Shown in pieces: positions 1 through 8,801 of a stretch of 64,000 nucleotides of DNA. Below the pieces are notes generated by a model that worked only from the letters and a program-made list of their open reading frames with translations, was not told the origin of the DNA and searched no databases. The DNA comes from Arenibaculum pallidiluteum (lineage in GTDB: Bacteria > Pseudomonadota > Alphaproteobacteria > Azospirillales > Azospirillaceae), in the NCBI RefSeq assembly GCF_017355985.1, contig NZ_JAFIQU010000005.1, positions 310,001 to 374,000 of the forward strand, read 5' to 3'. The translations under genes were made by a program, and so were the position numbers. Every line of letters begins with the position of its first letter. The first letter of the stretch is position 1.

Positions 1-2
1 CC

Positions 3-581
3 CGGGCACCGGCCGATGGAGACCCGCCGCTGATCCTCTCGGTCGGGACCGTCACGCCGCGCAAGGGCTTCGACGTCCTGGTCCGCGCGCTGGCCTCGGT
101 GGCGAACCGGCCTTGGCGCTGCCGGATCGTCGGAAGCCTCGATCGCGACCGCGCCGCCGCGGCGGACCTGCAGGCGCTGGTGCTCCGGCTCGGCCTCCGC
201 GACCGGGTCGAACTCCTTGGCGAGACCCGGAACGTCGGGGACCTGCTCGGCGGCGCGGACCTCTTCGTGCTCGCGTCCCGCTACGAGGGCTATGGCATGG
301 CCTATGCGGAAGCGCTGGCGCGTGGCCTTCCGGTGGTCGGGACGACTGGCGGCGCGATCCCCGAAGTGGTGCCGCCAGCGGCCGGGATCCTGGTTCCCCC
401 AGATGATCCCGAGGCGCTGGCCGGGGCGCTGGCCGCGCTCCTCGACGACCCGTCGCGCCGGAGGGGCATGTCCGATGCCGCCTGGGCGGCGGCGGCGGCG
501 CAGCCGCGCTGGTCCGGGACGGCGGCCGTGGTGGCACGGGCCCTCGAGGTGGCATCGGAGAGCGGGGAGGGACGGGCGTGA
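3..581 (+). CDS. Glycosyltransferase family 4 (5' end outside window)
   Basis: This is the C-terminal nucleotide-sugar-binding lobe of a GT-B (group 1, GT4-like) glycosyltransferase. The frame is open from base 3, so the N-terminal acceptor lobe lies outside the window. Seen: the start of the second Rossmann lobe ([17 protein letters not shown]), then an E-x7-E pattern in [12 protein letters not shown] followed by [14 protein letters not shown], which binds the donor sugar nucleotide in this family. The stop overlaps the next gene by 4 bases (GTGA), so the two are probably translationally coupled. The acceptor cannot be deduced. The pairing with a methyltransferase and, convergently, a RibD-C reductase hints at a glycosylated small molecule. 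Confidence 0.85.
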   Translation, partial: RAPADGDPPLILSVGTVTPRKGFDVLVRALASVANRPWRCRIVGSLDRDRAAAADLQALVLRLGLRDRVELLGETRNVGDLLGGADLFVLASRYEGYGMAYAEALARGLPVVGTTGGAIPEVVPPAAGILVPPDDPEALAGALAALLDDPSRRRGMSDAAWAAAAAQPRWSGTAAVVARALEVASESGEGRA

Positions 582-1393
582 GCAGCTTCGATGCCGGATG
601 GCTCGACCTGCGCGAGCCCGCGGACCGGGCGGGCCGCGACATGGACCTGCTGAGCCGCGCGGCCAGGGTGGCTGCGCGGTCCGATCCGCCGGTGGTGGTG
701 GATCTCGGCGCGGGGACGGGCGCGACCATGCGCGCCCTTGGCCCGCTGCTGGCGCCGCGCCAGACCTGGCGTCTAATCGACCGCGACCCGGCCCTGCTGG
801 CGGAGGCCTGCCGCCGGGCCGCGGAGGTGGCGCCTTCCGGCACCGTGGTCGAACAGGTGGAGCAGGACCTCGGCGACATCGCCTCCCTGCCTCTGGAGGG
901 GGCAACGCTGGTGACGGCCTCGGCGCTGCTCGACCTGCTGCCGGACACCTGGCTGCGGGCCTTCGCGACCCGGATCGCCTCCCTCGCGCTGCCGCTCTAT
1001 GCAGCGCTGACCTATGACGGGAGGACGAGCTGGTGCCCCGTCCACGCGCGCGATGCCGACATGGCGGCGGCGCTGAATCGACACCAGCGCACGGACAAGG
1101 GTCTGGGATCCGCCCTCGGTCCGGATGCGGCCCCGCGCCTCGCCGAGCTGATGCGGCGGCAGGGCTACGCGGTCTTCCAGGCGGAAAGTCCCTGGGTGCT
1201 CGGTCCTGCCCAGGCGCGCCTACAGCAGGCTCTCGCCGAAGGCTACGGCCAGGCGGCGCGCGACCTGGATCTTCTTCCCGCGGCTGTCGTCGATGCGTGG
1301 CTCGTGTTCCGGCGCCGCGAGGCCACGACCGGCACCGCCGAGATCGGGCACCTGGACCTGCTCGCGCTGCCGCCGGACCTCAGGGACCGCTGA
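578..1393 (+). CDS. Class I SAM-dependent methyltransferase
   Basis: Predicted soluble methyltransferase of 271 aa. SAM-binding motif I is clear near residue 45 ([17 protein letters not shown]), and an acidic loop (LIDRDPALL) follows at the expected spacing for motif II. The GTG start overlaps the glycosyltransferase stop, so both probably act in one pathway. The substrate is not identifiable. The 3' end overlaps the 3' end of the convergent reductase gene by 14 bases, so there is no room for a separate terminator. Confidence 0.85.
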   Translation: MSSFDAGWLDLREPADRAGRDMDLLSRAARVAARSDPPVVVDLGAGTGATMRALGPLLAPRQTWRLIDRDPALLAEACRRAAEVAPSGTVVEQVEQDLGDIASLPLEGATLVTASALLDLLPDTWLRAFATRIASLALPLYAALTYDGRTSWCPVHARDADMAAALNRHQRTDKGLGSALGPDAAPRLAELMRRQGYAVFQAESPWVLGPAQARLQQALAEGYGQAARDLDLLPAAVVDAWLVFRRREATTGTAEIGHLDLLALPPDLRDR

Positions 1394-2186
1394 GCCCGGC
1401 GGATCCGCCGGGGCCTTCTGCGAGGCGGCCGCTGCTGCCGAGCATGCAGTCGAACAGCACGTCCCTGCCCAGCGCGTAGACCTGCGCCTGCGGGCGGATC
1501 GCGGAATCGAGCCGCTCGATGGGCGGCAGGCACAGGCCCACGGGCCCAGCCCCGATGATCAGCGGCGCGATGCCGACATGCAGCCGGTCCACGGCGCCTG
1601 CCGCGATGAAGCGGGCGATGGTCTTCGCCCCGCCCTCGACCAGCAGGCGGCGCAGCCCGAGCTCGGCCAGCGCCGCAACGATTGCGCGGGGCGGCAAGCC
1701 GTTATCGCCATCTGCCGCGATTTCGACCACCTCGACACCCGGCGGGCGCGGCACGCGGGCCGTCTGGATCACGATGCGGCGGCAGCCGTCGTCGCGGAAC
1801 ACCTTCGCGCCGTCGGGAACCCGGCCGCGCGGATCGATGACCACGCGGGCAGGGTCCGGGCCGGGCACGTGGCGGACGTTCAGCATCGGGTCGTCGGCCA
1901 GCACCGTGCCGACGCCGACCACCACCGCGTCCACGAGGGCGCGGCAGCGGTGCAGGTGCACAAGCGCCTCATCGCAGGAGATCGTCCGGGAATGGCCAGT
2001 GACCGTCGCGATGCGGCCGTCCAGCGACTGGCCGAGCTGGGCAAGGACAAGCGGGCGGTCACGCCGGGCGAGCGGCGCGTAGAGCTCCCATGCCGGCTCC
2101 GCCTGCGCGCGCTCGGCACGGCCCGCGGGCAGTCCTACGCCCAGCAGTGCCTCCCAGAGAGGATCGTCGACATTTATGGACCGCAT
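1380..2186 (-). CDS. RibD C-terminal-domain reductase (DHFR-like)
   Basis: Stand-alone RibD-C protein of 268 aa. In the family this fold reduces pyrimidine or pterin intermediates with NADPH. Seen: the NADPH-binding signature AQLGQSLDGRIAT, then VVVGVGTVLADDP and LLVEGGAKTIARF. No deaminase domain is present, so it is not a full riboflavin RibD. I start at the ATG giving MRSINVDD. The frame stays open further upstream, but that region is poor in family features. With the neighbouring methyltransferase and glycosyltransferase it may modify a pterin-like molecule; this is inference. Confidence 0.8.
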   Translation of the reverse strand: MRSINVDDPLWEALLGVGLPAGRAERAQAEPAWELYAPLARRDRPLVLAQLGQSLDGRIATVTGHSRTISCDEALVHLHRCRALVDAVVVGVGTVLADDPMLNVRHVPGPDPARVVIDPRGRVPDGAKVFRDDGCRRIVIQTARVPRPPGVEVVEIAADGDNGLPPRAIVAALAELGLRRLLVEGGAKTIARFIAAGAVDRLHVGIAPLIIGAGPVGLCLPPIERLDSAIRPQAQVYALGRDVLFDCMLGSSGRLAEGPGGSAGLSGP

Positions 2187-2681
2187 GCGCGACACCCCGG
2201 GGAAGCCCGAATCCGTCCAATCCTGCGCGGCGCCCGGGAGGACCGGCAAGGGGGCGTCGGGGTGAGTGGCGTCATATGCCCAAAGTCCTCCCCGGAGGGG
2301 CAGGCCGGACTGCAAGCCTTGCTTGACGCGCTTCACGATACCGCGCATATAATTAGTTGGCCACACGAACAGAATGGTGGCTGCCCGACGGGAATGACGG
2401 CGGCAGACCGGAGACCCGGCGGGGCAGGGAGGGAACGTCCACGGTGTTCCGCGCAAAGGCGCGGCGCCATCGCCTCCGCCGGGCAGCCTGTCCTCCGGGA
2501 CAGCGCGACGCCCGGCGGCAGTGCGAACGGTCCAGTGGCTCCCAAGGTCACGCCGGGGCCGCAGCCCGGACATCGCACAGAAATACGACGCCCGGATCGC
2601 ACCGACCGAACTACAGCGTCGCGAAACTGTGGCCGTGCGCTGACCAACCCCCTGGGATTACCCGGCCTTTCCGATTGGCTG
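2187..2681. other. Long intergenic region without a convincing gene
   Basis: About 495 bases. The right-to-left reading carries an AT-rich stretch (TAATTATAT near 2346-2356) that could be the -10 of the RibD-C gene, leaving a leader of about 150 nt with the short hairpin CCTCCGGGGAGG near 2289-2300. In the rightward direction TTGACG (2323-2328) and TATAAT (2348-2353) are spaced 19 bases apart, longer than ideal. A minus-strand open frame at 2333-2647 has a CPGC motif but no ribosome binding site and no recognisable family, so I do not call it. Confidence 0.4.
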
Positions 2682-2915
2682 ATGCCTTGGCACGGCTGTT
2701 ATGCTGGCGTCGGTCACGGCCCACATGGGGAGCCCTTGTACGTCCCGCCCGGCTATAGCGCCTTGATCATCATGTCCGAGGACTATCTCGGCATGCTGAC
2801 CCCCGAGCAGCTCTGGGACCTGGACCGCCGCGAAAGGGACGGCGAGCTGGTCCTGGTGGAGAGCGGCGGCTTCCTGCGGCGCTTCTGCGAGGTCTCCTGG
2901 CGCACGTTGCACTGA
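2682..2915 (+). CDS. Small hypothetical protein
   Basis: Unrecognised reading frame of 77 codons. Its second half looks protein-like (GMLTPEQLWDLDRRERDGELVLVE, shown here as the key part). A TTG at 2733 preceded by GGGGAG is an alternative start giving a protein of about 60 aa, and the ATG at 2772 would be shorter still. No membrane segment or known motif is seen. The only overlapping alternative, a frame on the other strand, looks like a shadow. Confidence is limited because no strong ribosome binding site precedes the first ATG. Confidence 0.4.
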   Translation: MPWHGCYAGVGHGPHGEPLYVPPGYSALIIMSEDYLGMLTPEQLWDLDRRERDGELVLVESGGFLRRFCEVSWRTLH

Positions 2916-3041
2916 CTCCGGCGCAATGGCCCCGATGACGGAGCCGTTCCGCGCGTTCGTCGGGCGAAGCTGGCGCTCCGCGACGCCGGCGTGCAACGGC
3001 CATCCCGTTCCGGCCGTTCTCACGGGAGAGGAGGAGGTGTC

Positions 3042-3215
3042 ATGAAGGCTTTTCTGCTCGGGGTCGCTTTTTCCGTCGGGCTGGCGGTCCTATCCGGCTT
3101 CGCCATGCAGGACCTGTTCTCGCGCCCCGCGGACGAGACGTTCGCGTCGCCGTCGGTCCGCGTCGGGGATGACGGGTCGATTGCCGCCAGGGGCTTCTCG
3201 GGGGAGGCCCGCTGA
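3042..3215 (+). CDS. Small single-pass membrane protein
   Basis: Predicted 57-aa protein preceded by a near-ideal ribosome binding site (GAGGAGGAGGT, 6 bases from the ATG), which strongly supports translation. An N-terminal hydrophobic segment (residues 3-21, LLGVAFSVGLAVLSGFAM) can serve as a membrane anchor or uncleaved signal. The rest is polar and would face the periplasm. No family is recognised. It lies convergent to the formate dehydrogenase operon and is separated from it by a stem-loop. Confidence 0.65.
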   Translation: MKAFLLGVAFSVGLAVLSGFAMQDLFSRPADETFASPSVRVGDDGSIAARGFSGEAR

Positions 3216-3242
3216 TCTCCCGCAGGTTGCGGTGATGCTCGG

Positions 3243-3269
3243 CCGTTGATTCCCAGCCGTTGATTCCTG
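3243..3269. repeat. Short direct repeat CCGTTGATTCC
   Basis: Two copies of CCGTTGATTCC, separated by a few bases, lie between the small membrane protein and the formate dehydrogenase operon. The repeat is too short to assign to a known element. Confidence 0.5.
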
Positions 3270-3294
3270 GCGCTTGAGGCTCGGGCGCCGATGC

Positions 3295-3323
3295 CTGGCC
3301 GGGCGCAAGGGCGGCCCGGCCAG
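3295..3323. terminator. Probable bidirectional stem-loop terminator
   Basis: A perfect 10-bp stem (CTGGCCGGGC / GCCCGGCCAG) with a 9-nt loop lies between two convergent genes. Neither side has a clear U-tract, so termination may be weak or Rho-assisted. Confidence 0.55.
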
Positions 3324-3335
3324 GATACTTTGCGA

Positions 3336-4376
3336 TCAGTCCGCGCCGGCGGGGTGGTGATCGATCTCGCCGATCTCGTGCCGGCGCGGCGGCGTGCGCA
3401 GGCCAAGGCGCTTGCGCATGGTCTGGTACCAGCCGCTGTGGTGCTCGACCGCCCAGTTCTCGTCGACCTCGCCACGGCCCATGGCGTCGAAGGCGCCCTC
3501 CATGCCCAGGGTGCCGATGTAGATGTGGGCGACGATGCCGGCGATCATCACCGCCGCGCCGAGACCATGGATCACGTGGACGATCTGCTGGCCGCTGATG
3601 TCGGTCACGTAGAAGGGCAGCATCATCAGGTAGCCTGTGATCGCCATGGCGAGGCCGCCCAGCACGACCATCCAGAAGACGCCCTTCTGCCCGGCGTTGA
3701 AGCGACCGGCCTCGGGATGCCCTCCCGGCCCCTTTCCCAGGAAGCCGCCGCCGGCTTTGATCCAGGCGATGTCGGACTTCTCGGGAATGTTGTCGCGGAT
3801 CCACAGGACGATCATCAGCAGCAGGCCCACCACGAAGGGCACGCTGAAGAAGTTGTGCAGCCAGGTCGTCACGATGGCCGTCGCCGTGAACGCGTCGTGG
3901 CCCATCAGGGGGATCAGCAGCGGGCGCCCGAAGGTCACCACCAGCCCGCTGATGGCCAGCACCAGGAAGCTGGTCGCCGTCGACCAGTGGGCGAAGCGCT
4001 CGAGCCCGTTGAAGCGCGGGATCATGCGGCCCGACCGCCCCGCCTCGATCCGGATCGTGCCCTTGAACAGATAGAAGATCAGGACTGCCGCGATCATGCC
4101 GAGGATCAGCACTGCCGCGACGATGCGAAGCGTCGAGGTGCGCCATTCGCGCCACTCGCGCCCTTCGGGCTGCACCAGCACCGACAGCTTCCGGTCAGGG
4201 ATCGAGACAATACCCCGCAGCTCGGATTCCCGGTCCATGTAGATTTGGACCTCGTCCTTGCTGGCGGCCGGCGCCTGGCCCGGGACCTGATAGAGCTGCG
4301 CCTGCGCGCCGTGAGCGCCCGCATGCAGCACAAGCCCCAGCAGTGCCGGGAGAAGGACCTTCTTGAGCCATGTCAT
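3336..4376 (-). CDS. fdhC: Formate dehydrogenase cytochrome b subunit (gamma)
   Basis: Membrane anchor and haem b subunit of a respiratory formate dehydrogenase, 346 aa. It passes electrons from the Fe-S subunit to quinone. Seen: an N-terminal signal peptide (residues 1-26), a periplasmic stretch, a membrane segment near residue 80 (VAAVLILGMIAAVLIFYLF), then the FdnI-like core with RFAHWSTATSFLVLAISG, WLHNFFSVPFVVGL, GYLMMLPFY and HGLGAAVMIAGIVAHIYIG, whose histidines are typical haem ligands. Start chosen at MTWLKK, where GGAGGA precedes the ATG. Last gene of the operon, 19 bases after the Fe-S subunit. The extra N-terminal domain is usual for the long (FDH3-type) gamma subunits. Confidence 0.92.
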   Translation of the reverse strand: MTWLKKVLLPALLGLVLHAGAHGAQAQLYQVPGQAPAASKDEVQIYMDRESELRGIVSIPDRKLSVLVQPEGREWREWRTSTLRIVAAVLILGMIAAVLIFYLFKGTIRIEAGRSGRMIPRFNGLERFAHWSTATSFLVLAISGLVVTFGRPLLIPLMGHDAFTATAIVTTWLHNFFSVPFVVGLLLMIVLWIRDNIPEKSDIAWIKAGGGFLGKGPGGHPEAGRFNAGQKGVFWMVVLGGLAMAITGYLMMLPFYVTDISGQQIVHVIHGLGAAVMIAGIVAHIYIGTLGMEGAFDAMGRGEVDENWAVEHHSGWYQTMRKRLGLRTPPRRHEIGEIDHHPAGAD

Positions 4377-4395
4377 CGCGGCGTCCTCCGTCCCG

Positions 4396-5031
4396 TCAGG
4401 TCTGCTGCTCGATGCTGGGGCTCCCCGGCCGGAAGGAGTCACCCTGCCGGTCACGGTAGGCGGTGGACCAGCCCCAGGCCCCGGAGCCGTAGCCGCGGCG
4501 GACCACCCGCTCCTTGTAGATGTCGGCCAGCTCGTCGCCATCACCGGCCATCAGCGCCCTGGTCGAGCACATCTCGGCGCAGAGCGGCAGCTTGCCCTCG
4601 GCCAAGCGGTTCGAGCCGTATTTCTGGTATTCCTCGGGCGTGTTGTCCTGCTCGGGCCCGGCTGCGCAGAAGGTGCATTTGTCCATCTTGCCGCGGGAGC
4701 CGAAATTGGTGGCCTGCGGGTACTGCGGCGCGCCGAAGGGGCAGGCGTAGAAGCAGTAGCCGCAGCCGATGCAGAGATCCTTGGAGTGCAGGACCACGCC
4801 GTCCGCCGTCTGGTAGAAGCAGTCGACCGGGCACACGGCGGCGCATGGCGCGTCCGTGCAGTGCATGCAGGCCATGGAGATCGAGCGCTCGCCCGGGCGC
4901 CCGTCGTTCAGCGTGACGACACGACGGCGGTTGATGCCCCAGGGCACCTCGTGCTCGTTCTTGCAGGCGGTGACGCAGGCGTTGCACTCGATGCAGCGCT
5001 CCGCATCGCACAGGAACTTCATGCGGGCCAT
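4396..5031 (-). CDS. fdhB: Formate dehydrogenase Fe-S subunit (beta, FDH3-type)
   Basis: Ferredoxin-like electron-transfer subunit, 211 aa, carrying four predicted [4Fe-4S] clusters between the molybdenum subunit and cytochrome b. Seen: CIECNACVTACKNEH, CMHCTDAPCAAVCPVDC, CIGCGYCFYACPFGAP, and CTFC with the later CAEMC. It ends shortly after the last cluster and lacks the C-terminal membrane helix of the E. coli FdnH type, so it must be held by the other subunits. Start at MARMKFL, behind GGGAGGA. The gap to the alpha subunit is 14 bases. Confidence 0.93.
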   Translation of the reverse strand: MARMKFLCDAERCIECNACVTACKNEHEVPWGINRRRVVTLNDGRPGERSISMACMHCTDAPCAAVCPVDCFYQTADGVVLHSKDLCIGCGYCFYACPFGAPQYPQATNFGSRGKMDKCTFCAAGPEQDNTPEEYQKYGSNRLAEGKLPLCAEMCSTRALMAGDGDELADIYKERVVRRGYGSGAWGWSTAYRDRQGDSFRPGSPSIEQQT

Positions 5032-5045
5032 CGGCTCGTCCTCCC

Positions 5046-7940
5046 TCAGGCCGGTTCGACCCGGCAAAGCGTGACTTTCGTTTCCTGCATCGCCGTCACG
5101 GGGTCATAGCCGTAGGTCGTGACGCCGTTCACGGCCTCGCCGAGTACGATGGGGTCGGTGCCCTCCGGATAGTTGCCGCGCAGGCTCTGGCCCTGCCAGA
5201 CGCCGGAGAAGTGGAAGGGCATGAAGACGACGCCGGCCGCAACGCGGTCGGTGACCAGCGCCATCACGCGTGCCTTCGAGCGGTTCTCGGGACCGTAGAC
5301 CCAGACCAGCTTTCCGTTCTCGATCCCGAGACGCCGCGCATCCTCGGTGTTGATCTCGGCGAACATGTCCTGCTGCAGCTCGGCCAGCCACGGGTTGGAG
5401 CGCGTTTCCTCGCCGCCGCCCTCGTACTCGACCAGTCGGCCCGAGGTCAGGATCATGGGGAAATCCCGCTGGATGTTCCGGTCCGTCACCTGGAACTGCA
5501 CGGACCGCGCCAGCATGGGGAGGCGGAAGTCGCGCTTGTCCTCGATCGCCGGGAACTCGCGGACCAGCTCCGGCCGGGGCGAGTAGATGGGCTCGCGGTG
5601 CACGGGTACCGGGTCCGGCAGGTTCCAGGCGACCGCGCGGGCCTTGGCGTTGCCGTGGGGCACGCAGCCGTGCTTGAGCGCCACGCGGACGATGCCCATC
5701 GACAGGTCGGTTTGCCAGCTCACGTCGTCGATCTTGTCGCCGCCAATGGCCTGGATCACCGCCAGCTCCTCAGGGAGCAGGTCCTTGTCCCAGCCGAGCT
5801 TCTTCAGCATGGCCATGGTGAACTCGGGATAGCCGTCGGTGAGCTCCGAGCCCTTGGAGTAGGAGCCCTCGGCCAGGAGTGTCTGGCCGTTCCGCTCGAC
5901 GCCGAAGCGGGCGCGGAAGGTGCTGCCGCCGTCCATCACGTGCTTGGACGTGTCGTAGAGTACGGCCGTACCCGGATGGCGCATCTCAGGCGTGCCCCAG
6001 CACGGCCATGGCAGCCCGTAGTAGTCGCCCGCGACCGGGCCGCTGGAAGCCCGCATGGAGATCTTGTCGAAGTTCGCCTGGTATTTCATGTGGAGCTTCA
6101 GGCGCTCGGGCGACTGCCCGGTGTAGCCGACGGCCAGTGCCCCCTTGTTCATCTCGCGCAGGATGTCCTCGGGGACCGGGCGGATGCCCTCGACCGTGAT
6201 GTGCTTGAACATCTCGTTCGCGAAGCCGAGCTTGCGCGCGAGCATGTAGATGATGGTGTAGTCGTCGCGGCTTTCGAAGATCGGCTCGACGACCTTCTCG
6301 CCCCACTGCATGGAACGGTTCGAGCAGGTCCGCGACCCGTCGGTCTCGAACTGGGTGCATGCCGGCAGAAGGTAGGTGCCGTTGCGACGCTGCGCGAAGG
6401 AGGCGAAGGTGGTCGGGTGCGGATCGGCAACCACCAGCAGCCGAAGGCGCTCCAGCCCGGCCAGCATGTCGGGCATGCGGGTGACGGTATTGCCGCCGTG
6501 CCCGAACACGATCATCGCCTTCAGGGTGTCAGGCTGCTGGATCTCCTCCTTCTTCGCGAGGACGCCGTCGAACCAGCGGGTGGTCGGGATGCCCTTCGTC
6601 TCCATCAGCTCCTTGGAGGCGAAGCGCGAGATCATGTAGTCGTAGGGGACGTCCCAGACGCGCGCCCAGTGCTTCCAGGCGCCCTCGGCCAGGCCGTAGT
6701 AGGCCGGCAGCGAGGTGACGTCGAGGCCGAAGTCGGTCGCGCCCTGCACGTTGCAGTGGCCACGATAGATGTTCGCGCCGCCGCCCTCGACGCCGATGTT
6801 GCCGACGGCGAGCTGGAAGATCGAAAGGGCGCGGACGTTGGCGGTGCCCGTCGTGTGCTGGGTGATGCCCATGCACCAGATCATGGTCGAGGGCTTGTTC
6901 TTCGCCATGGTCTCGGCGACGCGCCTGACCTGGTCAGGCGGGACGCCGGTGACCCGTTCGACCGCCTCGGGCGTCCATTTCTTCACCTCGGCCCGGACCT
7001 CGTCCATGCCGTAGACGCGCTGGCGGATGTATTCCTTGTCTTCCCAGCCGTTCTCGAAGATGTGCCAGAGCATGCCCCAGACGAAGGGGATGTCGGTGCC
7101 CGGGCGGATCCGGACGTATTCGGTCGCGTGGGCCGCCGTGCGGGTGAAGCGCGGGTCGACGACGATGAAGGGCGCACGGTTGCGCTCCTTGCCACGCAGC
7201 ATGTGCTGCATGGATACCGGATGGGCCTCGGCGGGGTTGCCGCCGACAATCATCAGGGCCTTGGAGTTCTGGATGTCGTTGTAGGAGTTCGTCATGGCGC
7301 CGTAGCCCCAGGTGTTCGCCACACCTGCGACCGTGGTGCTGTGACAGATCCGCGCCTGGTGATCGACGTTGTTGGTGCCCCAGAACGCCGCCAGCTTGCG
7401 GTAGAGATAGGCGCCCTCGTTCGAGAACTTGGCAGAGCCCAGCCAGAACACCGACTCCGGCCCGGATTTCTGACGGATGTCCAGCAGCTCGTTCCCGATT
7501 TCCTCGATGGCCTGGTCCCAGCCGATCCGCCGCCACTCGCCGTCGACGAGCTTCATGGGATAGCGTAGGCGCCGCGAGCCATGGGTGAGCTCGCGGACCG
7601 AAGCCCCCTTGGCGCAGTGGGTGCCCTGGCTGATCGGGCTCTCCCAGCCGGGCTCCTGCTGGACCCAGACGCCGTTCTGCACCTCGGCGATGACGGTGCA
7701 GCCAACCGAGCAATGGGTGCAGATGTTCTTGCGGGTGACGGTCTCGATGCCGGGCTGTATGGCTGCGGCCTCGGCCCGCCGGGCGACCGTGCCCGGGAGG
7801 GCGCCAAGAGCCGCCAGTCCGCCCGCGGCGAGACCGGAATTGCGCAGGAACGAGCGTCGGTCCATGCCGCCGCCGGCCCCGGCCAGGGCAGGCGACAGGG
7901 AGCGGCGGGCGGGTGCGTCGGCGCGGCGCTTGGTCAGCAT
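5046..7940 (-). CDS. fdhA: Formate dehydrogenase catalytic subunit (bis-MGD, Tat-exported)
   Basis: Catalytic subunit of 964 aa that oxidises formate to CO2 at a molybdenum or tungsten bis-MGD centre. Seen: a Tat signal (DRRSFLRNSGLAAGG, residues 27-41), the N-terminal [4Fe-4S] site C74-x2-C77-x3-C81-x27-C109, and the active site RICHSTT with C199-H200. The metal ligand is a normal Cys codon (TGT), so no selenocysteine machinery is needed. The molybdopterin dinucleotide-binding domain is at the C-terminus (FPMILTSGRLVEYEGGG onward). The start at 7940 follows GAGGGG; the Tat motif starts unusually late (about residue 27), so Met26 is an alternative. Export implies a periplasmic site feeding the quinone pool. 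Confidence 0.95.
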   Translation of the reverse strand: MLTKRRADAPARRSLSPALAGAGGGMDRRSFLRNSGLAAGGLAALGALPGTVARRAEAAAIQPGIETVTRKNICTHCSVGCTVIAEVQNGVWVQQEPGWESPISQGTHCAKGASVRELTHGSRRLRYPMKLVDGEWRRIGWDQAIEEIGNELLDIRQKSGPESVFWLGSAKFSNEGAYLYRKLAAFWGTNNVDHQARICHSTTVAGVANTWGYGAMTNSYNDIQNSKALMIVGGNPAEAHPVSMQHMLRGKERNRAPFIVVDPRFTRTAAHATEYVRIRPGTDIPFVWGMLWHIFENGWEDKEYIRQRVYGMDEVRAEVKKWTPEAVERVTGVPPDQVRRVAETMAKNKPSTMIWCMGITQHTTGTANVRALSIFQLAVGNIGVEGGGANIYRGHCNVQGATDFGLDVTSLPAYYGLAEGAWKHWARVWDVPYDYMISRFASKELMETKGIPTTRWFDGVLAKKEEIQQPDTLKAMIVFGHGGNTVTRMPDMLAGLERLRLLVVADPHPTTFASFAQRRNGTYLLPACTQFETDGSRTCSNRSMQWGEKVVEPIFESRDDYTIIYMLARKLGFANEMFKHITVEGIRPVPEDILREMNKGALAVGYTGQSPERLKLHMKYQANFDKISMRASSGPVAGDYYGLPWPCWGTPEMRHPGTAVLYDTSKHVMDGGSTFRARFGVERNGQTLLAEGSYSKGSELTDGYPEFTMAMLKKLGWDKDLLPEELAVIQAIGGDKIDDVSWQTDLSMGIVRVALKHGCVPHGNAKARAVAWNLPDPVPVHREPIYSPRPELVREFPAIEDKRDFRLPMLARSVQFQVTDRNIQRDFPMILTSGRLVEYEGGGEETRSNPWLAELQQDMFAEINTEDARRLGIENGKLVWVYGPENRSKARVMALVTDRVAAGVVFMPFHFSGVWQGQSLRGNYPEGTDPIVLGEAVNGVTTYGYDPVTAMQETKVTLCRVEPA

Positions 7941-7953
7941 GGCCGGATCCCCC

Positions 7954-8151
7954 TCAGAGCCGGTTCAGCGCGTAGTAGCGCTTCACGTGCTCGCTGCTCT
8001 GGTAGCGCGGCTTCACCTGCTCCTGCGGTGTCTCCCGCGCCTCGGCCTCGGTGCCCGTCGCGGCGATCGCGGCCGCTCCGGCGCTGGCCAGCCCCACCGT
8101 CTTCAGGAACTGCCGGCGTTCCAGTCCGGGCTTCGTGTCGTCTCGGCTCAT
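7954..8151 (-). CDS. Small Tat-signal protein of the formate dehydrogenase operon
   Basis: Protein of 65 aa whose first half is a Tat signal (ERRQFLKTVGLASAGAAAI). It is the first gene of the operon, 13 bases before the catalytic subunit. Proteins of this size and position commonly precede FDH3-type clusters and are annotated as formate dehydrogenase-associated; their role is not established. The mature part (about 30 aa, ending VKRYYALNRL) has no cofactor motif. Start chosen behind GAGGAG. It may be a small structural subunit or an assembly factor. Confidence 0.8.
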   Translation of the reverse strand: MSRDDTKPGLERRQFLKTVGLASAGAAAIAATGTEAEARETPQEQVKPRYQSSEHVKRYYALNRL

Positions 8152-8366
8152 CCCCGTGCTCCTCATCGCGTCGCCTGCACCTGCGCGCGGCTGTTCTCTT
8201 GTGACGTCGCCGGAGGGCGAGGGGGAGGACGGCGCGGACCGGCCGGACCCGAGCTGCCGCCCTGCCGAGGCCGGGGGCATTTCGGGTCGAACGCTACGTG
8301 CTCGGCCCTCGAAGGCCGGCCCGTCCATCGGTCATCGCGGCGCCCTATTCCCTGCTTCCGGTGAGG

Positions 8367-8381
8367 GAACACCTGTGGAAC
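8367..8381 (+). promoter_or_regulatory. Candidate LexA box (GAAC-N7-GAAC)
   Basis: GAACACCTGTGGAAC matches the alphaproteobacterial LexA consensus exactly. It sits 52 bases upstream of the TTG start at 8433 and about 215 bases upstream of the divergent formate dehydrogenase operon. A possible -10 (CATAAG, 8398-8403) follows it, but no good -35 is visible. Functional assignment is tentative. Confidence 0.4.
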
Positions 8382-8432
8382 CCGATTGTTTCGGGTCCAT
8401 AAGGACAGCTCTGCCTATGGAAGGAGAAGGGC

Positions 8433-8798
8433 TTGCACGTGCCACCGTTTCGCGTCCTTGCGGGGATGATCGCTGTGTCGCTGATCGCGTGCCCCGGCAT
8501 GGCCCAGCAGCCCGCCGATGGCGGCCAGGCCGAGGCGGTGCAGCAGTCGCCCGCCGTGCGGGACAGCCAGCAGCCGGAGCCGAACGCGCAGGGCGTCCGG
8601 TCGCCCAAGGCGTCAACGAACGGCAACACCGCGGGCCAGGATCTCCAGTCCGCGCTGGCCGACTTCTACGAGGCGCCGCCCGACGTTCAGGGCAACCGCA
8701 TCCCGCGCCCCAACGAGGTCGGCAGCAACCCGGACATGCGCAACGAGCCGACGCGATCGGAGAATCCCTCCGACCTGTCGAGCAGGGAGGTCAAATAG
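8433..8798 (+). CDS. Exported hypothetical protein
   Basis: 121-aa protein of unknown function with an N-terminal signal peptide (VLAGMIAVSLIACPGMAQQ). The mature part is rich in Gln, Asn, Pro and Ser and looks disordered. The TTG start at 8433 is favoured because AAGGAGAAGG stands directly before it; a GTG two codons later is possible. The gene is followed by a strong palindromic terminator. A LexA-like box upstream suggests possible damage control, but nothing in the protein supports a DNA role. Confidence 0.65.
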   Translation: MHVPPFRVLAGMIAVSLIACPGMAQQPADGGQAEAVQQSPAVRDSQQPEPNAQGVRSPKASTNGNTAGQDLQSALADFYEAPPDVQGNRIPRPNEVGSNPDMRNEPTRSENPSDLSSREVK

Positions 8799-8801
8799 GC
8801 G

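Noticed and set aside
2333-2647. Minus-strand frame with a CPGC motif as a small zinc protein
   Set aside because: No ribosome binding site, no second CxxC at proper spacing, and Arg/Pro-rich sequence typical of random GC-rich DNA.
7325-7345. Selenocysteine in the formate dehydrogenase active site
   Set aside because: The codon at the Sec position is TGT (Cys), in frame, and no UGA or SECIS-like element is needed.
3291-7568. Very long plus-strand open frames (540-785 codons) opposite the formate dehydrogenase genes
   Set aside because: They are antisense shadows caused by high GC at third codon positions; they lack domains and ribosome binding sites, while the minus-strand genes are full of family motifs.
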